Below are positions 1 through 6,728 of a stretch of DNA of 8,573 bases, in pieces. How positions within the stretch are numbered: position 1 is the first letter of the stretch; every line of letters starts with the position of its first letter. The position numbers and the translations under genes are program-made. This stretch comes from Bacteroidota bacterium. Lineage in GTDB: Bacteria; Bacteroidota; Bacteroidia; Bacteroidales; Prolixibacteraceae. Location: contig JAMDDG010000019.1 of NCBI GenBank assembly GCA_023488865.1, forward strand, positions 1 to 8,573, given 5' to 3'. Below the pieces are notes generated by a model. That model ran no database searches. It was given only the letters and a program-made list of their open reading frames with translations, and was not told where the DNA came from.

Positions 1-68
1 GTGAATCCTTGTAAAGCATCAGAATACAACAGAACAGATAAAACATTCAATTTAAATATCATACCGCT
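1..68 (+). other. Upstream region of the xyl operon
   Basis: This AT-rich stretch precedes the xylB start. No TAnnTTTG -7 element and no Shine-Dalgarno sequence are visible, so the operon promoter probably lies upstream of the window. One frame stays open from the left edge to a stop at 79-81. It overlaps the xylB start and shows nothing protein-like, so it is not called as a gene tail. Confidence 0.4.
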
Positions 69-1556
69 ATGTATCTTTTAGGAATTGACATCGGAAGTTC
101 ATCGGTGAAGGCATCTATCGTTGACGGACCTACCGGGAAGTGCCTGGCTTCCGCTTTTTATCCGAAACAGGAGATGAAAATCACTGCTTTACAACCGGGA
201 TGGGCCGAACAGGCGCCCGAGTTGTGGTGGAAAAATCTAAAATTGGCGATTCACGAGGTGCTGGCTGCATCGAAAGTTGCACCCAAAACCATTGATTCCA
301 TCGGTATCTCTTACCAGATGCACGGATTGGTCGCCGTGGATAAAAACCGGAAGGTACTGCGCCCCTCCATTATCTGGTGCGACTCACGCGCAGCGGTTTA
401 CGGGAACAAAGCTTTCGCGGATCTGGGAGAAGAAACATGCCTTTCGGGCTTTCTGAACTCACCCGGCAACTTCACGGCCTCCAAACTCAAATGGGTCAAA
501 GAGAACGAACCGGAATTGTACAGCCGTATCGACAAAATCATGTTACCGGGCGATTACATTGCCATGAAGCTCTCGGGAGAGATCAAAACAACAGTCGGCG
601 GATTGTCGGAAGGTATTCTGTGGAATTTCAAAGAGAATTCCTTGGCAGAAAGCCTGCTAAACTATTATGGCTTCGACCGTTCCCTGATCCCGGAAATTGT
701 CCCAACTTTTTCTGTACAGTCAGTAGTAAATGCCGAAGCAGCCGCTGAACTTGGGTTGGCCGAAGGGATCAAAATCAGTTACCGGGCCGGCGACCAGCCC
801 AACAACGCGCTATCGCTGAATGTATTGAACCCGGGTGAAATAGCTGCCACAGCTGGAACCTCCGGGGTTGTTTACGGGGTCAGCGGCGAAGTAAAATACG
901 ATCCGCTCTCCAGGGTCAACACTTTCGCGCACGTCAACCATACCAGCGACGCCACCCGCCTGGGCGTGTTGCTTTGCATCAACGGTACCGGCATCCTGAA
1001 TTCCTGGCTCAACAAATATGTCGGGAACAAAGCCTTCTCTTACCAGGAGATGAACGACAAAGCTGCTGCAGTTCCAATCGGATCCGAGGGTTTGAGTATT
1101 CTTCCATTCGGGAACGGTGCAGAACGGGTGCTTCAGAACATAAATACCGGTGCACAGATTTCAGGTCTCGGTTTCAATACCCATACCGATGCCCACCTTT
1201 TCCGCGCGGCGCAGGAGGGGATTGTCTTCTCTTTCAAATACGGAATGGAAATTATGGAAGGGATCGGCATCCATGCCAAAGTAATCCGCGCAGGCAAGGC
1301 AAACATGTTCCTCAGTCCGGTATTCCGGGAAACGCTGGCAGGCGTTTCAGGCGCCAGCATTGAATTGTACGACACCGATGGCTCCGTCGGCGCTGCCCGC
1401 GGCGCAGGGATCGGATCAGGATATTATGCCTCAGCTAAAGAAGCATTTGCCGGACTGCAAAAACTGGAAACCGTTCATCCCGACATTTCCAAAAAGGAAC
1501 AATACGAAGAAGCCTATCAAAATTGGAAATACCTACTCAATAAACAGTTAAAATGA
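69..1556 (+). CDS. xylB: Xylulokinase (XylB), FGGY family
   Basis: Cytosolic kinase converting D-xylulose and ATP to D-xylulose 5-phosphate, the entry to the pentose phosphate pathway. The 495-residue product has full FGGY-kinase length. It opens with the phosphate-binding motif GIDIGSSSVK (residues 5-14). The xylulokinase QMHG motif is at 83-86 and IIWCDSRA at 101-108. GDQ at 241-243 contains the expected catalytic base D242, followed by ATAGTSGVV at 260-268. The C-terminal nucleotide-binding segment includes GSVGAARGAG (438-447). The stretch RAGKANMF (407-414) replaces the IGGGAKS-like loop of E. coli XylB; this looks like a lineage variant rather than damage, since the rest is intact. The start is the first ATG in a well-conserved N-terminus and has no SD, as is usual in Bacteroidota. 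It is first gene of the xylB-xylA-xylE set; xylA follows after 218 nt. The family call is firm, and xylulose is supported by the xylA neighbour. Confidence 0.95.
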   Translation: MYLLGIDIGSSSVKASIVDGPTGKCLASAFYPKQEMKITALQPGWAEQAPELWWKNLKLAIHEVLAASKVAPKTIDSIGISYQMHGLVAVDKNRKVLRPSIIWCDSRAAVYGNKAFADLGEETCLSGFLNSPGNFTASKLKWVKENEPELYSRIDKIMLPGDYIAMKLSGEIKTTVGGLSEGILWNFKENSLAESLLNYYGFDRSLIPEIVPTFSVQSVVNAEAAAELGLAEGIKISYRAGDQPNNALSLNVLNPGEIAATAGTSGVVYGVSGEVKYDPLSRVNTFAHVNHTSDATRLGVLLCINGTGILNSWLNKYVGNKAFSYQEMNDKAAAVPIGSEGLSILPFGNGAERVLQNINTGAQISGLGFNTHTDAHLFRAAQEGIVFSFKYGMEIMEGIGIHAKVIRAGKANMFLSPVFRETLAGVSGASIELYDTDGSVGAARGAGIGSGYYASAKEAFAGLQKLETVHPDISKKEQYEEAYQNWKYLLNKQLK

Positions 1557-1585
1557 CAGGCAAGATTTCTTTTCTGGTGATTGCC

Positions 1586-1681
1586 CTTGTGTCCATTTGT
1601 GAAACCCTTTGCGACCTTCGTGGTGAAATTTTAAAGCTTAACCACAAAGCTCACCAAGGAAAGCACAAAGTATACCCAAAG
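1586..1681. repeat. Degenerate CACAAAG-type inverted repeat between xylB and xylA
   Basis: The 218 nt between xylB and xylA contain an imperfect inverted repeat. The left arm (about 1586-1634) reads as variations on CTTTGTG, and the right arm (about 1637-1681) as variations on ACCACAAAG and CACAAAG. GTGGT (1620-1624) and ACCAC (1641-1645) pair exactly around the centre, and outer parts pair with mismatches. Dispersed intergenic elements of this style are familiar from Bacteroidota genomes, but copy number cannot be judged here. If transcribed in the operon it would form a long imperfect hairpin that could affect the relative levels of xylB and xylA. The rest of the gap (1682-1774) is AT-rich and shows no clear promoter. 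Confidence 0.6.
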
Positions 1682-1774
1682 AATTCTGCTAAGCTAAACG
1701 ACATGGAAATAGGTATAATCAATCTCTCACATAACTAACAAACATTCTGAAATCATTTTTAAAATTCAAACATC

Positions 1775-3100
1775 ATGACAGCTTTTAAAGGAAACAAAGC
1801 GTACTTTCCCGGTATCGGCCAGATTAAGTACGAAGGACCGCAATCAAAAAATCCAATGGCATTCAAATATTATGATGCCAACAAAGTGGTTTTGGGTAAA
1901 ACCATGAAAGAATACCTCCGGTTTGCCGTTGCCTATTGGCATACTTTCTGTGGCGACGGTGGCGATCCTTTTGGTCCCGGAACCAAGAAATTCCCTTGGG
2001 CAGGCGCCGCCGACAAGATGACTGCAGCCAAAGAAAGAATGGATGCAGCTTTTGAATTCATCAGCAAAATTGGGGCCCCTTTTTACTGTTTTCACGACAC
2101 CGATGTGGTTGGTGACGGATCGGTTTTCGAAATTGAAAAGCGTTTGTCGGACATGATCGATTTCGCCAAAGAGCGTCAAAATGCCACCGGCATCAAACTG
2201 CTTTGGGGCACCGCCAACGTTTTCTCCAATCCACGTTACATGAACGGAGCCTCTACCAATCCCGATTTCAATGTATTGACCAATGCTGCAGTTCAGGTTA
2301 AGAACGCCATGGAAGCCACCATTGCCCTGGGCGGGACCAACTATGTTTTCTGGGGCGGACGCGAAGGGTACATGAGCCTGCACAACACCGACACCAAACG
2401 CGAATTGGAACACATGGGCTGGTTCCTGGGCGCAGCCCGCGACCATGCCCGCAAACTCGGATTTACCGGTACTTTTCTGATCGAGCCAAAACCAATGGAA
2501 CCGATGAAACATCAGTATGATTTCGACTCCCAGACGGTGATCGGCTTCCTGAAAGCACACGGTTTAGAGAAAGACTTCAAATTAAATATCGAAGTAAACC
2601 ACGCCACTTTAGCAGGCCACACTTTTGCGCACGAGTTGCGCTTTGCCCGCGACAACGGCATGTTTGGTTCGATCGATGCCAACAAGGGCGATTACCAAAA
2701 CGGATGGGATACCGATGAATTCCCAACCAACATTTATGAAGTAACGGAAGCCATGATCGAAATTATCCAGGCAGGCGGTTTCACCAACGGGGGTGTCAAC
2801 TTCGATGCCAAGACCCGCCGCAATTCGTCCGACCTTGAGGATATTTTCTTGGCCCACATCGGTGGAATGGATGTTTTTGCCCGTTCTTTGGTTATTGCCG
2901 ACAAGTTGTTGAAAGACTCAGACTATCTGAAACTGAAGGCAAACCGCTATGCCTCTTTTGACTCAGGCAAAGGCGCTGAATATGAAGCAGGTAAACTTAA
3001 CTTTACCGATTTATACCATATTGCCAAAGAAGTTGGCGAACCGAAACAGATCAGCGGTAAACAGGAGAAGCTGGAGCAAATAATTAACAGCTACATCTAA
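1775..3100 (+). CDS. xylA: Xylose isomerase (XylA), class II
   Basis: Cytosolic metal-dependent isomerase converting D-xylose to D-xylulose (it also acts on glucose/fructose). The 441 residues match the class II family length of about 440. Signature stretches are WHTFCGDGGDPFG (55-67), FHDTD (106-110, with the ring-opening His107 and its partner Asp110), GGREGY (194-199), IEPKP (236-240), EVNHATLAGH (273-282) and GSIDANKGD (298-306). The metal ligands known from E. coli XylA are all present with an offset of five residues: Glu237, Glu273, His276, Asp301, Asp312, Asp314 and Asp344. The enzyme should therefore be active. The ATG has no SD. The gene is followed by xylE after only 2 nt, so the two are surely co-transcribed. 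Long antisense open frames inside this gene are shadows. Confidence 0.98.
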   Translation: MTAFKGNKAYFPGIGQIKYEGPQSKNPMAFKYYDANKVVLGKTMKEYLRFAVAYWHTFCGDGGDPFGPGTKKFPWAGAADKMTAAKERMDAAFEFISKIGAPFYCFHDTDVVGDGSVFEIEKRLSDMIDFAKERQNATGIKLLWGTANVFSNPRYMNGASTNPDFNVLTNAAVQVKNAMEATIALGGTNYVFWGGREGYMSLHNTDTKRELEHMGWFLGAARDHARKLGFTGTFLIEPKPMEPMKHQYDFDSQTVIGFLKAHGLEKDFKLNIEVNHATLAGHTFAHELRFARDNGMFGSIDANKGDYQNGWDTDEFPTNIYEVTEAMIEIIQAGGFTNGGVNFDAKTRRNSSDLEDIFLAHIGGMDVFARSLVIADKLLKDSDYLKLKANRYASFDSGKGAEYEAGKLNFTDLYHIAKEVGEPKQISGKQEKLEQIINSYI

Positions 3101-3102
3101 AT

Positions 3103-4488
3103 ATGAAACAGCACAATACGTTATATGTGGTCGGGATTACCCTGGTGGCCACATTGGGCGGACTGTTATTTGGTTACGATACCGCAGTTATTTCGGGGGC
3201 TGAAAAATCCATTCAGCTATACTTAATCAAAGGTTTGGGTTTGGGATCGCTGGCGCATGGTGCCACAATCTCAAGCGCCCTGATCGGATGTATCATTGGC
3301 GGGACCTTATCCGGACTGGCAGCTTCAAAAATGGGCCGGAAGAATTCACTGATGCTTTCGGCTTTGCTTTTCTTCATCTCTGCCCTCGGTTCGGGTTGGC
3401 CGGAAACCCTCTTTTTTACGAAGGGGGAACCCACCATGGGGCTGCTCCTGATGTTTAACTTTTACCGCATTATCGGCGGCATTGGGGTAGGAATTGCATC
3501 GGCTGTCTGCCCGATGTATATCGGCGAAATTGCTCCGGCCGAGATTCGCGGGAGGCTGGTTTCCTTCAACCAGTTCGCCATTATCTTCGGGATGCTGGTA
3601 GTCTATTTTGTCAACTATTTCATTGCACACGGTCAGTCGCTGGAATGGATCAATACAACCGGCTGGCGCTGGATGTTTACCTCCGCAGCCATCCCTTCGG
3701 GTATTTTTGCCCTGTTGTTGCTTTTCGTACCCGAGACTCCCAGGTATCTGGCCTTGCACAATCATGACAGCCAGGCGCTTTCCATCCTGACAAAAATCAA
3801 CGGAAAAGAGAAAGCTTTATCCATTCTTCAGGATATCAAAAAATCGGTGGAAGCTTCCTCCGAAAAACTTTTTGCTTATGGGAAAGTGGTGATCATCATC
3901 GGCATCCTGCTCTCCGTATTTCAACAATTTGTCGGTATTAACGTAGCGCTTTACTATGCTCCCCGGATTTTCGAAAGCATGGGGGCCGCCAAAGATGCCT
4001 CCATGTTGCAGACCGTCGTGATGGGATTGATCAATGTCATCTTTACCGTTCTGGCCATTGCCACCGTGGATAAATATGGCCGCAAACCCTTGCTGATGAC
4101 CGGTTCGATCGGCATGGCAGTGGGTATGTTTGCCATCGGGACATTAGCCTTTATGAAAGTAATAGGGATCAGCACCTTAGTCTTTATCATCATTTATACA
4201 GCCTCCTTTATGATGTCGTGGGGACCGATCTGCTGGGTATTGATCTCAGAAATCTTCCCCAATAAGATCAGGGGCCGGGCCATCGCCATCGCGGTAGCAT
4301 CCCAGTGGGCGGCCAACTATTTCATCTCATCCACTTACCCTGCCATGATGGAATTCAGCGGCGGCGTGACCTATTGCTTCTACGGAGCGATGAGTCTGCT
4401 CTCATTTATCTTCGTCTGGAAAATGGTTCCCGAAACCAAAGGAAAGACGTTGGAAGAGATGGAGGGAATATGGTTGAAAAATAGCTAA
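3103..4488 (+). CDS. xylE: D-xylose:H+ symporter, MFS sugar porter (XylE)
   Basis: Inner-membrane secondary transporter bringing in D-xylose with a proton. The 461 residues form an apparent 12-helix major facilitator protein. Sugar-porter signatures are GGLLFGYDTAVISGA (19-33), YRIIGGIGVG (121-130), PETPRYL (210-216) before the central cytosolic loop, DKYGRKP (323-329) and PETKGKTLEEME (443-454) at the C-terminus. Residues matching the xylose site of E. coli XylE are visible: Gln157 in helix 5, Gln274, Gln275 and Asn280 in QQFVGIN, Trp378 in GPICWVLISEIFP, and Gln401 in ASQWAANYF. This makes xylose a better substrate call than glucose or arabinose. It is the last gene of the xyl operon, 2 nt after xylA. 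A strong REP-like hairpin begins about 20 nt after its stop. Confidence 0.93.
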   Translation: MKQHNTLYVVGITLVATLGGLLFGYDTAVISGAEKSIQLYLIKGLGLGSLAHGATISSALIGCIIGGTLSGLAASKMGRKNSLMLSALLFFISALGSGWPETLFFTKGEPTMGLLLMFNFYRIIGGIGVGIASAVCPMYIGEIAPAEIRGRLVSFNQFAIIFGMLVVYFVNYFIAHGQSLEWINTTGWRWMFTSAAIPSGIFALLLLFVPETPRYLALHNHDSQALSILTKINGKEKALSILQDIKKSVEASSEKLFAYGKVVIIIGILLSVFQQFVGINVALYYAPRIFESMGAAKDASMLQTVVMGLINVIFTVLAIATVDKYGRKPLLMTGSIGMAVGMFAIGTLAFMKVIGISTLVFIIIYTASFMMSWGPICWVLISEIFPNKIRGRAIAIAVASQWAANYFISSTYPAMMEFSGGVTYCFYGAMSLLSFIFVWKMVPETKGKTLEEMEGIWLKNS

Positions 4489-4508
4489 TTACAATATAAT
4501 TTTATCTC

Positions 4509-4543
4509 AACTGACGGGGTGACTAAGAGTCACCCCGTCAGTT
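4509..4543. repeat. REP-like palindrome, upstream copy (possible xyl operon terminator)
   Basis: A perfect 16-bp inverted repeat: arms 4509-4524 and 4528-4543 with loop AAG. The core left arm is CTGACGGGGTGACT. It lies 20 nt after the xylE stop and about 70 nt before the transposase start. The core (4511-4541) matches a second copy at 5199-5229 in the same orientation at 29 of 31 bases. This pairing with an adjacent RAYT gene is the classic REP arrangement. The stable stem could also stop transcription or protect the 3' end of the xyl mRNA, although only a short T-poor tail follows, so it is not a textbook terminator. Confidence 0.85.
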
Positions 4544-4615
4544 ACTCGTATTTCTCAGCAAAAAACATTAACTTGTAGATAAATATTGTTTATCACTTTA
4601 AACTTTAACTGCAAA

Positions 4616-5287
4616 ATGTTTTTCCAAACTGATCATCTTTATCACATTTACAACCAGGGAAACAACCGACAAAAGATTTTTTTTAGTAGAAATAACTATT
4701 TGTTCTTTCTAAAAAAAATTCAGACCTATATTCTTCCTTATAGTGATTTGCTTGCCTGGTGTCTAATGCCAAATCACTTCCACCTGATGGTTTATGTTCG
4801 TTCTGAGGGATTAATCCAACGAAACGGAAAGATACGGTCATTCAATGATTCAATTGGTATTATGCTCAGGTCATACGCGCGGGCGGTCAACAAAGAAGTG
4901 GTCAGAACTGGATGTTTGTTCCGTGAAGAAACAAAAGCAGCCTGCCTTACTGAACCCAAACAAATCAAAAATTCCTGGTACAATAATGGAGGCATCAAAG
5001 AGGTTATTCTGGAAAACCCGGATGTCGGATATCCCAATATCTGTTTCAATTATATCCTTTTGAATCCGGTAAGGGCAGGTCTTGTACACTCACCTCAGGA
5101 TTGGGAGTTTTCTTCATTTTCAGAATTCATCGGTGAAAAATTAACAACCATGCTCAATCCCGGTAAAATAGCGGAGTTTGAGCTTAAATTTCTCCAGCTT
5201 GACGGGGTTACTAAGAGTCACCCCGTCAGGAGAGATATAATAAATCGGCCTAAGAAAAAAAATTCCATTTCACCTAAGTTTTGTTGA
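4616..5287 (+). CDS. REP-associated tyrosine transposase (RAYT), Y1/HUH family
   Basis: Single-strand DNA nuclease and transferase of the IS200/Y1 superfamily, of the type thought to recognise and spread REP hairpins. The 223-residue product begins HLYHIYNQGNN (residues 7-17), as RAYTs do. It carries the metal-binding HUH motif in MPNHFHLMVYV (His54, His56) and a probable catalytic tyrosine Tyr87 in SYARAVNK. C-terminal hallmarks are FNYILLNPVRAGLV (144-157) and WEFSSF (163-168). The ATG at 4616 is preferred because family homology starts there; a TTG at 4586 would add ten non-conserved residues. Residues 195-205 are encoded by the second REP-like hairpin, followed by a basic tail ending at Cys223. 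The gene looks visibly more AT-rich than the flanking operons, which fits a separate origin. It appears intact. No terminal repeats of an ordinary insertion sequence are seen, so it is probably a resident, domesticated-type RAYT. Confidence 0.9.
   Translation: MFFQTDHLYHIYNQGNNRQKIFFSRNNYLFFLKKIQTYILPYSDLLAWCLMPNHFHLMVYVRSEGLIQRNGKIRSFNDSIGIMLRSYARAVNKEVVRTGCLFREETKAACLTEPKQIKNSWYNNGGIKEVILENPDVGYPNICFNYILLNPVRAGLVHSPQDWEFSSFSEFIGEKLTTMLNPGKIAEFELKFLQLDGVTKSHPVRRDIINRPKKKNSISPKFC
5199..5229. repeat. REP-like palindrome, downstream copy inside the RAYT gene
   Basis: Arms 5199-5212 and 5216-5229 with loop AAG. It matches the upstream palindrome at 29 of 31 bases. The two changes are C to T at 5199, which turns an end pair into a G-U wobble, and G to T at 5209, which makes one internal mismatch. 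It lies in frame near the 3' end of the transposase gene and encodes DGVTKSHPV. The change at 5209 is silent (GTG to GTT, valine). Confidence 0.85.
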
Positions 5288-5296
5288 TGATTATTG

Positions 5297-5304
5297 TACT
5301 TTTG
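5297..5304 (+). promoter_or_regulatory. Candidate Bacteroidota promoter -7 element for the metal-transport operon
   Basis: TACTTTTG is an exact match to the TAnnTTTG -7 consensus of the Bacteroidota housekeeping sigma factor. It lies just after the transposase stop. A TTTG at 5280-5283 is too close (13 nt) to be an ideal -33 element, and no better one is evident. Transcription would start near 5311, giving a leader of roughly 130 nt before the ATG at 5440. Confidence 0.5.
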
Positions 5305-5310
5305 TCCCTT

Positions 5311-5439
5311 CTGAAAATAGAACCCCATTAATATGGAAGAAGGCTCGAGTAGACACCAATTATTTATCCTGATGTAGTCAGGCAGATCGGCCTTTGTCCG
5401 ACCTCCTGTGCTGGATCACAAAAAGCAAAGGAGGTTTGT
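5311..5439 (+). promoter_or_regulatory. Structured mRNA leader able to hide the SD of the MgtE-N/CBS gene
   Basis: The leader ends with a strong SD, GGAGG at 5430-5434, 5 nt before the ATG. It also contains an exact complement: ACCTCCT (5401-5407) pairs with AGGAGGT (5429-5435) over 7 bp, enclosing a small TGTG/CACA hairpin (5407-5410 with 5417-5420). A competing pairing is available: CCTTTG (5391-5396) with CAAAGG (5426-5431), which also overlaps the SD. A separate hairpin CCTGA/TCAGG lies at 5368-5382. Alternative, mutually exclusive SD-occluding stems ahead of metal-transport genes suggest translational control, possibly a riboswitch. I do not recognise the conserved cores of the M-box, yybP-ykoY or NiCo classes. 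Confidence 0.45.
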
Positions 5440-6717
5440 ATGACTTCAACAATCCCGTTTTTTTTAAGCCGCATTATTGGCGCCAGAGTCTATGGACCTC
5501 ACAACAATTTTGTTGGGATAGTCAAGGATTTGTTGCTCAGCCATGAGGTGTCCGCCAATCAGGAAATACCTGAAAAACCTGTTGTTTACGGCATTTCCCT
5601 AAAAATAGGCAAAAAAATCAACCATTTTCTTTTCGATTTTTTTGAAGTTTCCAAAAAAAATAAAAAGCTTTTTGTCCTTTGCAACAAACTTGAAGAGCTT
5701 CCCGAAAATAAAAAAGAGGAATGCATCCCCCTTGCCGGACTGGTTTTAGACAAGCAGATTGTCGATCTGAACGGACGGAAAGTAGTGCGTGTCAACGATG
5801 TCAGGCTGGCAACCATTAACAACGTCACCTATGCCATTGCCGTTGATGTCGGCATTGAAGGACTGCTCAGAAGGATCGGTATCGTGCGTCCGTTCAAATT
5901 CTTTTTCTCCCTCGTCAATTCCAATCTACCATCGAAGTTCATCTCCTGGGACGATATGGAGGCAATTGATTATTCGAACCTGAGTATCAAACTTACTTCG
6001 ACTTTCTCCAAACTCAATACGTTACACCCCTCCGATCTGGCAGATATCATCGAAGATCTGGACAACCGTTCACGCCAGTCGGTTTTTCTGGCATTGGATG
6101 AAGAGATGGCTGCCGACGTGCTGGAAGAGATGGAACCCAAAGCCCAGATCAAAATTATCGAAGGCATGTCGGTCGAAAAAATGGCCGATGTTTTGGAAAA
6201 GATGCCTGCCAACGAAGCCGCTGATATTATCGACTCCCTTGAAGAAGAACGGGCAGAATTGCTCCTCAATGAGATGGAGGCTGAATCCTCTTCCGAAGTC
6301 CGCGAACTGCTGGAATATGAAAATTACGAGGTTGGCAGTATCATGACGACTGAAATACTCGCTTACCAGGAGGATACTACTGTTGAAGCCGTCTTCCGTG
6401 ATCTGAGGGCGAACCAGCCTGAAGTTGAGTCGATGTTCGGATTCTTCGTGATCAATAAAAACAATGAACTAATTGGCACTTTTTCCTTCCGTGATCTGGC
6501 CGTCTCAGACCTTACTGCACAGATTTCGAGTTTCATGAACGATGACCCCATCTTCTTATACGACGAGCAAAAAATTGATGATGTGGCCGAATTGGTTTCA
6601 AAATACAACCTTCTGGCCATTCCGGTAGTCAACAAAAGCAACCAGCTGGAAGGTATGGTAGTGATACACGACGTCATAGAGGATTTGGTAAGCAAAAGAA
6701 GGACTAACAAAAAATAG
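5440..6717 (+). CDS. Soluble PRC-barrel-like / MgtE-N / CBS-pair protein, probable metal-sensing partner of the NRAMP-type transporter
   Basis: A 425-residue protein with no membrane segments. Residues about 8-80 and 98-170 resemble two PRC-barrel-like repeats: each has a strand-rich pattern such as GARVYGPHNNFVGIVKDLLL and LDKQIVDLNGRKVVRVNDVRL. Residues about 190-290 form an MgtE-N superhelix of repeating helices, for example LHPSDLADIIEDLD, AADVLEEMEP and MADVLEKMPANEAADIIDSLEEE. Residues about 298-358 and 362-420 form a CBS pair, starting VGSIMTTEILAYQEDTTVEAV. In true MgtE channels the N and CBS domains bind Mg2+ and gate the pore, but here the membrane domain is absent. I infer a cytosolic sensor or regulator acting on the downstream transporter, 11 nt away. 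It should not be called a transporter. The ATG at 5440 is fixed by a strong SD, rare in this phylum. Confidence 0.85.
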   Translation: MTSTIPFFLSRIIGARVYGPHNNFVGIVKDLLLSHEVSANQEIPEKPVVYGISLKIGKKINHFLFDFFEVSKKNKKLFVLCNKLEELPENKKEECIPLAGLVLDKQIVDLNGRKVVRVNDVRLATINNVTYAIAVDVGIEGLLRRIGIVRPFKFFFSLVNSNLPSKFISWDDMEAIDYSNLSIKLTSTFSKLNTLHPSDLADIIEDLDNRSRQSVFLALDEEMAADVLEEMEPKAQIKIIEGMSVEKMADVLEKMPANEAADIIDSLEEERAELLLNEMEAESSSEVRELLEYENYEVGSIMTTEILAYQEDTTVEAVFRDLRANQPEVESMFGFFVINKNNELIGTFSFRDLAVSDLTAQISSFMNDDPIFLYDEQKIDDVAELVSKYNLLAIPVVNKSNQLEGMVVIHDVIEDLVSKRRTNKK

Positions 6718-6728
6718 AGGGCGCGGGC

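Noticed and set aside
1..81. Tail of an upstream protein-coding gene in the frame open from base 1
   Set aside because: It is only 26 codons, overlaps the xylB start, and its residues show no recognisable C-terminus.
1553..1738. 61-codon open frame overlapping the xylB stop (ATGA)
   Set aside because: Most of it is translation of the degenerate CACAAAG-type repeat (giving NHKAHQGKHK-like residues). Such frames are common spurious calls, and no protein-like domain or SD is present.
1844..2560. 238-codon antisense open frame within xylA
   Set aside because: It lies wholly opposite an intact, highly conserved xylose isomerase gene and has no recognisable domain, so it is a codon-bias shadow.
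4586..4615. TTG start extending the transposase by ten residues
   Set aside because: The added residues are not family-like, and RAYT homology begins right at the ATG at 4616.
5311..5439. Known metal riboswitch (M-box, yybP-ykoY, NiCo) in the leader
   Set aside because: None of the conserved core sequences I know for these classes are visible, so only an unclassified structured leader is claimed.
5440..6717. Calling this gene a full MgtE magnesium channel
   Set aside because: It has MgtE-N and CBS domains, but the protein ends after the CBS pair with no membrane helices.
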